A DNA stretch of 6,683 nucleotides, taken from Bacteroidales bacterium. Lineage in GTDB: Bacteria; Bacteroidota; Bacteroidia; Bacteroidales; VadinHA17. The stretch covers positions 11,050-17,732 of the forward strand of contig PMNJ01000212.1 of the NCBI GenBank assembly GCA_003162595.1, given 5' to 3'. Positions 1 through 6,395 of the stretch are shown one piece after another (within the stretch, counting starts at the first letter, position 1; every line of letters begins with the position of its first letter). A program made the translations under genes and the position numbers. The notes below the pieces were generated by a model that worked only from the letters and a program-made list of their open reading frames with translations, was not told the DNA's origin and ran no database searches.

Positions 1-1
1 T

Positions 2-1102
2 GGTGCTTCCATTAAGAACCTTATTACAGAAGTACTTGATTTTTTTGGAGTTAAACATGCTGTTGTTAAGATTAATGACTCAGGAGCGCTTCCATTTGTG
101 ATTGCCGCACGTATGGAATCGGCTGTTAAACAATTGATTAGTACTGATCTTGAGTACTTACCCGATTTCCTTAAGGAAAACATTTATTCTACAACCCGCG
201 ACAGGTTTCGTTTTGCGCGGTTATATTTACCGGGAAATACTCCGGGACTCATGATCAATGCCGGCCTTCATTCTGCCGACGGAATAATTCTAGATCTTGA
301 AGACTCGGTCGCTCCGGAAAAAAAAGATGAAGCAAGAATTCTTGTCAGAAATGCCCTGCGTCAGATAAGTTTCTTCGGCGCTGAAAGGATGGTAAGAATA
401 AATCAGGGCGAAAGGGGGTTGGAAGATCTTCATTTTGTCATTCCTCATAATGTTAATCTTGTACTCATTCCAAAATGTGAGAGTGGAGAGTATATTATGC
501 AGGTAGAAAATGAGATTTCAGGGATTAAAAGGAAATTAAATCTTAGAAATCAGGTATATCTGATGCCAATTATTGAAAGTGCACTGGGAGTAGAGAAATC
601 TTTTGAAATTGCCCGGGGATCTGAAAATGTTGTAGCTATCGCAATAGGACTTGAAGACTATACTGCCGATCTGGGAGTTTCCAGGACAATAGAGGGTAAT
701 GAATCATTTTATGCCAGAACGCGGCTTATAGTTTCCGCCAAGGCGGCAGGTATTCAACCAATTGATTCAGTTTTTTCAGATGTTGCGGATATGGAAGCTC
801 TGAAACAAACCGTGATGATATCAAAATCGCTGGGTTTTGAAGGGATGGGTTGTATTCATCCACGACAGATAGCGGTAATAAAACAGGGATTTGCACCGGA
901 TAAAACTGAAATAGAAAAGTCAAAAAAAATTGTTCTCGCCTTTGAGGCGGCAAAAATAAATGGGCTTGGAGTTGTTGCCCTGGGTTCAAAAATGATAGAT
1001 CCGCCCGTAGTTGCCCGTGCACAGAAAATCATTGACCTCGCTATTCGTTTGAACCTCTTATCCTCTGTTTGGATGAGTGAAATTCCGCCTTATGAAAAAT
1101 AA
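2..1102 (+). CDS. citE: Citrate lyase gamma (acyl carrier) - beta subunit fusion, CitD-CitE, 5' partial
   Basis: The frame is open from base 2 to the TAA at 1100-1102, giving 366 visible residues; the true start lies left of the window. Visible residues 1-45 match the C-terminal half of CitD, including a VKINDSGALPFVIAARMESA stretch like the CitD 'DDKGALDCILRARLEA' region. After a linker, a full CitE of the HpcH/HpaI lyase superfamily begins near residue 65 (RFRFARLYLPGN, then ILDLEDSVAPEKKDEAR). Visible CitE landmarks are the VRIN arginine at 132, metal-ligand candidates E192 (PIIES) and D219 (GLEDY), and GCIHPRQI near 283-290. In this family CitE cleaves citryl-thioester to oxaloacetate and acetyl-carrier, while CitD carries the phosphoribosyl-dephospho-CoA arm; its attachment serine lies outside the window. 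The GTG at 98 is internal, because CitD homology runs upstream of it. CitD and CitE are usually separate genes. Citramalate lyase is an alternative assignment. The cytoplasmic lyase role is well supported, the exact substrate less so. Confidence 0.9.
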   Translation, partial: GASIKNLITEVLDFFGVKHAVVKINDSGALPFVIAARMESAVKQLISTDLEYLPDFLKENIYSTTRDRFRFARLYLPGNTPGLMINAGLHSADGIILDLEDSVAPEKKDEARILVRNALRQISFFGAERMVRINQGERGLEDLHFVIPHNVNLVLIPKCESGEYIMQVENEISGIKRKLNLRNQVYLMPIIESALGVEKSFEIARGSENVVAIAIGLEDYTADLGVSRTIEGNESFYARTRLIVSAKAAGIQPIDSVFSDVADMEALKQTVMISKSLGFEGMGCIHPRQIAVIKQGFAPDKTEIEKSKKIVLAFEAAKINGLGVVALGSKMIDPPVVARAQKIIDLAIRLNLLSSVWMSEIPPYEK

Positions 1103-1119
1103 TCTCTAAAAGTGACAAT

Positions 1120-2679
1120 ATGCCAACTAAAACTGTGATAAATGCGGCCGGCAGGTCTGTTCCTCTGGAGATTAATGGTCAGCCGGTGATCCCTTTTAAA
1201 GGAGTTGGAAAACACAAACCTGAAGACAGAAAGTATTCTCCGCCGATTCCGACATGTTCCGACTATCCCGATGATGGTAATAAAGTAGTTGGTTCACTTG
1301 AGGAAGCTCTCAGAAAATGTGGCCTCAATGATGGAATGACAATTTCTACGCATCATCATCTCAGAGATGGGGACATGGTAAGCAATAAAATATTTGAAAT
1401 TGCTTCCGGGCTGGGAGTTAAGGATCTGATATGGTTCCCTTCAGCCTCTTTTCCCTGCAATGATCCTATTATCAAATATCTTGATGACGGAACAATAAAC
1501 AGGATAGAGGGCAGTATGAATGGTCCTCTGGGGCGATATGTTTCTGAAGGCAAGATGAAGGGAACTGCTGTCCTCAGATCTCATGGCGGGAGGGTTCAGG
1601 CAATTCAGGACGGGGAGGTCAAGATTGATATAGCTGTTATTGCCGCACCAACAGCCGATTCTTTTGGTAATGCAAAAGGAACAGGTGGTAAATCAGCTTG
1701 CGGAGTTCTTGGTTATGCAAAGGCAGATTATTTGTACGCCAGCAAGGTAATTGTAGTGACTGATAATCTTGTTGATCTTCCATGTTTCCCAATGGAAATT
1801 GAAGGAAATTATGTTGATTACGTAGTCGTTGTGGATAAAATCGGAATACCTGAAAAAATTATATCCGGTACAACACAGGTAACGCGGAGCCCCGACAGGC
1901 TTTTAATTGCGGAATTAACCGCTTCATTTCTTGAAAAATCAGGAATCTTAAGAGATGGAGTGACCATTCAGGCTGGCGCCGGGGGAACATCTCTGGCGAT
2001 TGCCGTTTTTGTTCATCAGATACTTAAGGATAAAGGATGGAAATCTAAATTTGGGTTTGGAGGAAGTACGAAATACATGGTAAAAATGCTTGAGGAGGGC
2101 CAAATGGGATTTATTCTTGATGCTCAGGTATTTGATCTGGATTCAGTAAAATCAATAGAGAATAACTCCAACCATGTTCCTTATTCAGTGTTCAACGCGT
2201 ATAACTATCATTCAAAGGGAAACCTGACCAGTTTGATGGATATTATGATACTGGGGGCAACTGAGGTTGACTTGAATTTCAACGGTAATGTTGTTACACA
2301 TTCAGACGGCTACCTCCTTCATGGCATAGGAGGCTGGCAAAACTGCCTTCATGCACGTAATGTGATACTTCCAATTCCTCTGTTTCGCGACCGTATCCCT
2401 GTTATAGTGGATGAAGTCACAACTTTGTGTGGTCCTGGTGAACTTATTGATGTGATCATAACTGAAAGAGGCATCGCTATTAATCCTCTGCGTCAGGATC
2501 TTATTGATAGTGTTAAAGGAAGCGGTCTTCCCTTAAGAACAATGAAGGAACTTAAGGATGAAGCAGAAAAAATATGCGGAGTACCACAAAAACCTCAATT
2601 TGAAGACGAGATAGTTGCAGCTATAAAGTGGGTTGACGGAACAGTTATTGACGTGGTAAGGAAAATAAGAACGGAGTAA
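1120..2679 (+). CDS. citF: Citrate lyase alpha subunit (citrate:acetyl-ACP transferase), divergent CitF
   Basis: This 519-residue protein is full length for CitF (about 510 in enterobacteria). Family landmarks in order are GLNDGMTISTHHHLRDGD (68-85), RSHGGRVQAIQDGEVKIDIA (153-172), DSFGNAKGTGGKSACGVLGYA (180-200), QAGAGGTSLA (284-293), a GGST/MVKMLEEG region (314-327), ATEVDLNFNGNVVTHSDG (380-397), ITERGIAINPLRQDLID (447-463) and a C-terminal DGTVIDVVRK. In the complex, alpha exchanges acetyl for citrate on the CitD arm, and beta then cleaves citryl-ACP. It starts 17 bp after the CitD-CitE stop, so the two are surely co-transcribed. Oddity: where classical CitF has GASGGHSDTA after the SDG motif, this protein has HGIGGWQNCLHA (401-412). 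The 130-140 segment (EGSMNGPLGRY) also differs from the enterobacterial SGLRG form. A citramalate-lyase alpha subunit is therefore possible. The family is certain; the substrate is not. Confidence 0.92.
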   Translation: MPTKTVINAAGRSVPLEINGQPVIPFKGVGKHKPEDRKYSPPIPTCSDYPDDGNKVVGSLEEALRKCGLNDGMTISTHHHLRDGDMVSNKIFEIASGLGVKDLIWFPSASFPCNDPIIKYLDDGTINRIEGSMNGPLGRYVSEGKMKGTAVLRSHGGRVQAIQDGEVKIDIAVIAAPTADSFGNAKGTGGKSACGVLGYAKADYLYASKVIVVTDNLVDLPCFPMEIEGNYVDYVVVVDKIGIPEKIISGTTQVTRSPDRLLIAELTASFLEKSGILRDGVTIQAGAGGTSLAIAVFVHQILKDKGWKSKFGFGGSTKYMVKMLEEGQMGFILDAQVFDLDSVKSIENNSNHVPYSVFNAYNYHSKGNLTSLMDIMILGATEVDLNFNGNVVTHSDGYLLHGIGGWQNCLHARNVILPIPLFRDRIPVIVDEVTTLCGPGELIDVIITERGIAINPLRQDLIDSVKGSGLPLRTMKELKDEAEKICGVPQKPQFEDEIVAAIKWVDGTVIDVVRKIRTE

Positions 2680-2689
2680 CTCATTTTAT

Positions 2690-2851
2690 ATGGAAAAATT
2701 CAAATGCGTTGTGTGTGGATATATCTATGACCCTGAAGAGGGTGATCCATCGGACGGGATTGCGCCCGGCATTTCGTTCAAAGATCTGCCAAATGATTAT
2801 ATCTGCCCGGTTTGCGGTGCAGGTAAAGATGAATTTATTATATATGAATAG
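2690..2851 (+). CDS. Rubredoxin, 53 residues
   Basis: A short ORF beginning MEKFKCVVCGYIYDPEEGDP encodes a complete 53-residue rubredoxin. The four iron ligands sit at C6, C9, C39 and C42 in CxxCG and CPxCG knuckles, the same positions as in clostridial rubredoxins, and the D/G/P pattern of the loops is kept. Rubredoxin is a small cytoplasmic one-electron carrier; in anaerobes it typically serves oxygen or peroxide reductases such as rubrerythrin or flavodiiron proteins. The ATG lies 10 bp after the citF stop on the same strand, so it is probably the last gene of the lyase operon; the GGAG overlapping the citF end is about 13 bp upstream, a little far for a ribosome binding site. Position 37, usually Trp in the DDWVCP motif, is Tyr here (NDYICP). 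No reductase or partner gene is visible in the window, so its electron partner is unknown. Confidence 0.95.
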   Translation: MEKFKCVVCGYIYDPEEGDPSDGIAPGISFKDLPNDYICPVCGAGKDEFIIYE

Positions 2852-2885
2852 AAAGGAAATGTTTTCTATTTAAGAGCTGATTTTG

Positions 2886-4346
2886 TTATTTAACCGGCAT
2901 GCTTTGTATAACATCAATGAGAAGATCCCAGAACATCTGAGCTGTTTTTATTTCAATCATCTCTTCAGGTGTGTGGGCTCCCTTGATCGTTGGTCCGAAG
3001 GAAATCATGTCAATCCCCTTTATCTTTTCGTATACCAGTCCGCACTCCAGACCAGCATGTATTGCCCTTATTGAAGGCTCTTTCCCGAATAATTTAACAT
3101 ACGATTTACGGGTTATCTTAAGGATCTCTGAGGTCAGGTTAGGTTTCCATCCGGGGTATCCGTCAGAATGAACTACTTCTGCTCCGGCAAGTTTCATGCA
3201 AGATTCAACCATTGCACCTGCATTATTCTTGGCTGATTCTACAGAGCTTCTCTGTGTCGTAATTATTCTTATGGTATGATTTTCACTGAATTTAGCCGAG
3301 GCAAGATTGGTAGATGTTTCAACCAGATCATCCATCTCGTGTGACCATGCGATTACCCCATGGGGACAACAGGTCAATGCATTCAGTAGCTTTTTCTGGC
3401 TCTCAATATCCATCACAAAGGCCGGAACGTTAGTTTCTGTGACTGAAATCTTAAGATCTTTCTCAAGATCTCCTAACTCATTGACCTGTGTTTGATAGAA
3501 ATCATTGATCCATCTTATTATCTGTACAACCAGTGTTTTTTCAAATACAATTGTTGAAAATGCTTCTCTTGGTATTGCATTACGCAGGTTTCCTCCATTA
3601 AAGTCGGCTAAAGAAATTTTAAATTGATTTGAGATATTCCATAGAAGCCTGTTCATTATTTTTACTGCATTGCCATATCCTTTGTGAATTTCATCACCCG
3701 AATGACCTCCGTGAAGGCCTGTAACTGATATATCAAGTGCATTTGAATCCTTTGGTACAGGAATTACCAGATAATTCATGGTTCCAACTGTATCCATACC
3801 TCCTGCGCAACCTATGAAAAGTATCCCTTCATCTTCCGAATCAAGATTGAGAAGTGTTCTGCCACTGAAAAAATCAGCTTTTAGATTGATAGCACCTGTC
3901 ATCCCGGATTCTTCATCAACTGTGAACAGACACTCTATTTTTCCTGCTTTCAGATTTTTATCCGAAAGGATTGCCAGTTGTGATGCAATACCAATACCAT
4001 CATCAGCCCCAAGTGTAGTTCCTGTAGCGGTGACCCACCCATCCTTAACAGCAGGTATAATAGGATCAGTTGACCAGTTATGCGGATAGTCAGCATTTTT
4101 TTCACCCACCATATCCATATGACTCTGAAGAACAACTGTCTTCCTGTTCTCCATTCCCTTTGATGGTGGTTTGGTAATTAATATGTTTCCTACTTCATCC
4201 TCTTTTGATTCAAGATTGTTTTTACTTGCGAAATCAAGAAGATACTGTCTGATTTTCCCCTCATTCTTTGAAAGACGTGGAATACTGCAAATTTCTTCAA
4301 AGTAGATCCAGATTGATGCTGGATTTAGTAGACTTAAAATGCTCAT
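2886..4346 (-). CDS. pepD: Aminoacyl-histidine dipeptidase (beta-Ala-His dipeptidase, PepD, peptidase family M20C)
   Basis: The 486-residue protein matches the length of E. coli PepD (485) and aligns from its start (PASIWIYFEEICSIPRLSKN). Di-zinc ligands and catalytic residues are all present: H76 and D78 in LQSHMDMV, D115 in LGADDGIG, E145/E146 in VDEESGMTGA, D169 in LNLDSEDEG, and H458 in GAHTPEEM. The lid-domain histidine lies in GLHGGHSGDE (211-219). The family hydrolyses dipeptides with N-terminal beta-alanine or other residues next to His, including Xaa-His, in the cytoplasm, and salvages peptide amino acids. The start is placed at the ATG at 4344-4346. A 10-residue extension from a TTG at 4376 is rejected because that codon lies inside a promoter -7 element and the extension has no family counterpart. 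It is a single-gene unit, convergent with rubredoxin and divergent from the isocitrate dehydrogenase. No key residue is missing. Confidence 0.95.
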   Translation of the reverse strand: MSILSLLNPASIWIYFEEICSIPRLSKNEGKIRQYLLDFASKNNLESKEDEVGNILITKPPSKGMENRKTVVLQSHMDMVGEKNADYPHNWSTDPIIPAVKDGWVTATGTTLGADDGIGIASQLAILSDKNLKAGKIECLFTVDEESGMTGAINLKADFFSGRTLLNLDSEDEGILFIGCAGGMDTVGTMNYLVIPVPKDSNALDISVTGLHGGHSGDEIHKGYGNAVKIMNRLLWNISNQFKISLADFNGGNLRNAIPREAFSTIVFEKTLVVQIIRWINDFYQTQVNELGDLEKDLKISVTETNVPAFVMDIESQKKLLNALTCCPHGVIAWSHEMDDLVETSTNLASAKFSENHTIRIITTQRSSVESAKNNAGAMVESCMKLAGAEVVHSDGYPGWKPNLTSEILKITRKSYVKLFGKEPSIRAIHAGLECGLVYEKIKGIDMISFGPTIKGAHTPEEMIEIKTAQMFWDLLIDVIQSMPVK

Positions 4347-4373
4347 ACCTGGAATAATAATGCTGATTTGCCG

Positions 4374-4381
4374 CAAAAATA
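4374..4381 (-). promoter_or_regulatory. Putative Bacteroidota-type -7 promoter element for pepD
   Basis: On the minus strand this reads TATTTTTG, an exact match to the Bacteroides sigma-70 (sigma-ABfr) consensus TAnnTTTG. It would place transcription start near 4366-4370, leaving a 20-25 base leader before the pepD ATG at 4346. About 19 bp further upstream (4401-4406) the minus strand reads ATGACA, which is not the expected TTTG at -33, so the upstream half is weak. Position and exact match support it; the site is inferred, not demonstrated. Confidence 0.45.
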
Positions 4382-4436
4382 CACTTTTTTTTTATTTTTC
4401 TGTCATTACGTTAAAATTATACTCGGGTTTTAAGTC

Positions 4437-4451
4437 TTGACAAATTTTGAC
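4437..4451 (+). repeat. Tandem TTGAC motifs with 10-bp period upstream of the isocitrate dehydrogenase gene
   Basis: TTGAC occurs at 4437-4441 and again at 4447-4451, exactly one helical turn apart, 49-63 bases before the ATG at 4500. Flanking this, GTTTTAA occurs at 4427-4433 and 4473-4479, and CGGGTT (4424-4429) is complementary to AACCCG (4468-4473). A regulator site or leader hairpin is conceivable. The region is very AT-rich, so chance is a real alternative. A TAnnTTTG-like -7 with one mismatch (4442-4449) overlaps the second TTGAC. Confidence 0.25.
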
Positions 4452-4499
4452 TATTTTTACAAAAAGCAACCCGTTTTAAACTAAACAAAAACAAATCAT

Positions 4500-5696
4500 A
4501 TGTCGAGTCCTACAATAGTTGCGTTACCTGGCGATGGGATAGGAGCAGTCGTTCTTAAGCAGGCAATCAGAGTATTGGATGCAGCAGGATATAAAGCAGA
4601 TTATATCTTTGGCGATATCGGATGGGAATTCTGGTGCAAAGAGGGTAATCCATTGCCGCAGAGAACCATTGATCTCATTGAAAAATATAAAATTGCTCTT
4701 TTTGGGGCAATAACCTCAAAACCTATCGATGAAGCAAAGGCAGAGCTTTCTCCTGAACTTCAGGGCAAAGGCTTTACATACTCAAGTCCAATTGTTGGTT
4801 TAAGGCAGCTTTTCAACCTTGATATATGTGTGCGTCCCTGCAAATCGTATAAAGGGAACCCTCTGAATTTTGTGCGAAGGGGAAAAGGTAATACGATTGA
4901 CGAACCCCTCGTAGATGTGGTAATTTTCCGTCAGAATACTGAATGTTTATATTCCGGTGTAGAATGGACCAACCCCCCGGTTCAGGTTCATCAGGCTTTC
5001 ATGACTCATCCTAAATTCATCGAGAACTTTGGGGAAGTTCCGGTTGAAGAACTTTCTATTTCAACAAGGATCTTTACCAGGAAAGCTACAACCAGGATAC
5101 TTATGGCAGCTTTCGAACACGCAAAAAAATATGGATATAAATCAGTTACAGTCTGTGAGAAACCCAACGTGATAAGAGAAACATCAGGATTGATGTGGAA
5201 GTTGGCAAAAGATATCCAGAAAAACTCTTTCCCGGAAATTAAGCTTCTGAATACAAATATAGATGCTCAAATGATGTGGCTTACCAAGAACCCTGAGGAT
5301 TATGGTGTTATAGTTGCAGGCAATATGTTTGGTGATATAGCATCTGATGCTTTTGCAGGACTTATCGGTGGATTAGGGTTTGCCTGCAGCGCTCAGTTCT
5401 CCTCCGACGGGATCGCGGTTTTTGAACCCACGCATGGATCAGCACCTAAATATGCAGGTTACGAGGTTTCAATAGTAAACCCTATTGCAATGATTGAATC
5501 GGCCTGTATGATGCTTGATTATCTCAATGAGAAGAAAATCTCTTCTAAAATCCGTAATGCAGTTTCTGCTGTAATAGAAGAAGGGAAAGTCAGAACTTAT
5601 GATATGATGAAGATGGCTGGAAGACCTGAAGTAGTTAAGAATGGAGCAGCATCAACGATTCAGATGACAGATGCCATTATATCAAAACTGAAGTAA
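4500..5696 (+). CDS. icd: Isocitrate dehydrogenase (probably NADP-dependent), isocitrate/isopropylmalate dehydrogenase family
   Basis: This 398-residue beta-decarboxylating dehydrogenase is full length. It has the LPGDGIG start (9-15), substrate-binding arginines R102 (GLRQ), R112 (CVRP) and R144 (FRQN), catalytic Y151 and K221 (EKPNV), and metal aspartates D255, D279 and D283 (GDIASDAF). The cofactor loop THGSAPKYAG puts K317 and Y318 at the positions that recognise the NADP 2'-phosphate in E. coli Icd, and Y367 with K371 (YDMMK) replaces the E. coli Tyr/Arg pair, so NADP use is inferred. It would convert isocitrate to 2-oxoglutarate and CO2 for glutamate supply, or run in reverse. The phosphorylation-loop serine region of E. 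coli Icd is not conserved (SSPIVGLRQ here). Oddity: the near-invariant FREN glutamate is Gln145. No Shine-Dalgarno site precedes the ATG; the leader is A-rich. Homoisocitrate or isopropylmalate dehydrogenase are less likely, because the FRxNTE..YSGVEW and KYAG motifs are Icd-like. Confidence 0.87.
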   Translation: MSSPTIVALPGDGIGAVVLKQAIRVLDAAGYKADYIFGDIGWEFWCKEGNPLPQRTIDLIEKYKIALFGAITSKPIDEAKAELSPELQGKGFTYSSPIVGLRQLFNLDICVRPCKSYKGNPLNFVRRGKGNTIDEPLVDVVIFRQNTECLYSGVEWTNPPVQVHQAFMTHPKFIENFGEVPVEELSISTRIFTRKATTRILMAAFEHAKKYGYKSVTVCEKPNVIRETSGLMWKLAKDIQKNSFPEIKLLNTNIDAQMMWLTKNPEDYGVIVAGNMFGDIASDAFAGLIGGLGFACSAQFSSDGIAVFEPTHGSAPKYAGYEVSIVNPIAMIESACMMLDYLNEKKISSKIRNAVSAVIEEGKVRTYDMMKMAGRPEVVKNGAASTIQMTDAIISKLK

Positions 5697-5711
5697 CTTA
5701 AACTAATTCCA

Positions 5712-6263
5712 ATGACTGAGGAGGTTAAAAAACTGTGGCCGGAACTTGAATGGATTAAAGATCAAACACTAAGGGACAAAACTGCAAGAACATGGGAAAA
5801 AGCTCTTGAACGGAGTGTCCTGACTGCTGAAGATCTTGAAAAAATACCCTTTACACTTTTATGTGGTCCCGACCTTAAAGTAAGTTTCATGGCACACAAA
5901 AGATGCGTGGTTCATATTGCCAGAGCAAGTGCAGAAAAGATGAACGACTTTTTCGGGTCAGACCTTCCTGTGAATATGGATATAGTTATTTCAGGTGCAA
6001 TTCTTGCCGATGTAGGTAAATTGCTGGAATATGAGCTTGATAATAACAAGAAGGCAGTTCAGGGAAAATATGGACAATACCTACGACATCCTTTTTCAGG
6101 TGTTTCACTGGCTGAAGAATGCGGTGTGCCCCCGGAAGTCTGTCATATAATTGCGGCTCATGCTAATGAGGGTGATCTGGTAAAAAGAACCACAGAAGCA
6201 TATATTGTTCATCATGCTGATTTCATGACTTTCCTTCCATTTAAAAGCAGGCTGATAGTCTAG
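5712..6263 (+). CDS. HD-domain superfamily protein with altered HD motif (AD)
   Basis: This 183-residue soluble protein has no signal peptide or membrane segment. Residues about 55-170 resemble a metal-dependent HD phosphohydrolase fold: H62 and H68 in AHKRCVVHIA, then GAILADVGKLLEYE (95-108), H126 in LRHPFSG, H145 and H150 in CHIIAAH, and a terminal HHAD with D170. The hallmark HD doublet is A99-D100, so one metal-binding histidine is missing, while the rest of the motif (DVGKL, normally HDIGKL) and later histidines are kept. About 50 N-terminal residues (LWPELEWIKD, TARTWEKALERS) form a helical lead-in. It begins 15 bp after the isocitrate dehydrogenase stop and is almost certainly co-transcribed. 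The family includes nucleotide phosphohydrolases and phosphodiesterases; no substrate can be assigned. It could be a mono-metal enzyme, or a binding or regulatory protein. The fold call is fairly confident; the activity is unknown. Confidence 0.7.
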   Translation: MTEEVKKLWPELEWIKDQTLRDKTARTWEKALERSVLTAEDLEKIPFTLLCGPDLKVSFMAHKRCVVHIARASAEKMNDFFGSDLPVNMDIVISGAILADVGKLLEYELDNNKKAVQGKYGQYLRHPFSGVSLAEECGVPPEVCHIIAAHANEGDLVKRTTEAYIVHHADFMTFLPFKSRLIV

Positions 6264-6288
6264 AAGGAACAATTCCAAACATTTAAAC

Positions 6289-6362
6289 CGCAAAAGTCTC
6301 AAAATATTAAATCCAGAGTACGCAAAGAGATTGAAAAAATGGAATGCTTTGCGAATTTTGCG
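6289..6362. repeat. Nested CGCAAAA/CGCAAAG inverted repeats in convergent intergenic region
   Basis: CGCAAAA at 6289-6295 is complementary to TTTTGCG at 6356-6362. Inside this pair, CGCAAAG at 6321-6327 is complementary to CTTTGCG at 6347-6353 with a 19-base spacer. ATTCCA at 6272-6277 and TGGAAT at 6340-6345 add a further, interleaved pairing. The element lies in the 132-bp gap between two convergent genes. It resembles degenerate copies of the GCAAAG-type intergenic repeats seen in several bacterial groups (recalled, not searched). It could also help end transcription from both sides, although no stem is followed by a strong T run close by; TTTTTT occurs at 6374-6379. Confidence 0.5.
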
Positions 6363-6395
6363 CCTTGATATCGTTTTTTACATTTATGAAATGGA

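Noticed and set aside
98..130. GTG at 98 as the start of a stand-alone CitE
   Set aside because: CitD homology continues in frame upstream to the window edge, so the GTG is an internal valine of a fusion protein.
726..1022. A 98-codon open frame on the - strand inside citE
   Set aside because: It is antisense to well-conserved CitE sequence and shows no domain; a shadow frame.
2848..2869. Hairpin ATAGAAA / TTTCTAT at the end of rubredoxin as an intrinsic terminator
   Set aside because: The stem has a single G-C pair and one G-T wobble and is followed by ATTTAAGAG rather than a T run; too weak to annotate.
3778..4089. A 103-codon open frame on the + strand inside pepD
   Set aside because: It is antisense to the conserved catalytic region of pepD, lacks any recognisable motif, and has serine/proline-rich shadow-frame composition.
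4347..4376. N-terminal extension of pepD from a TTG codon at 4374-4376
   Set aside because: The codon lies within the TATTTTTG promoter match, and E. coli PepD-like homology begins at the ATG at 4346.
4437..4465. TTGACA at 4437-4442 as the -35 of a classical sigma-70 promoter
   Set aside because: The sequence 17 bp downstream is CAAAAA, not a TATAAT-like hexamer, and the other signals in the window favour Bacteroidota-type promoters.
6105..6302. A 65-codon open frame on the - strand over the end of the HD-domain gene
   Set aside because: It overlaps conserved HD-domain codons on the other strand and has no recognisable features.
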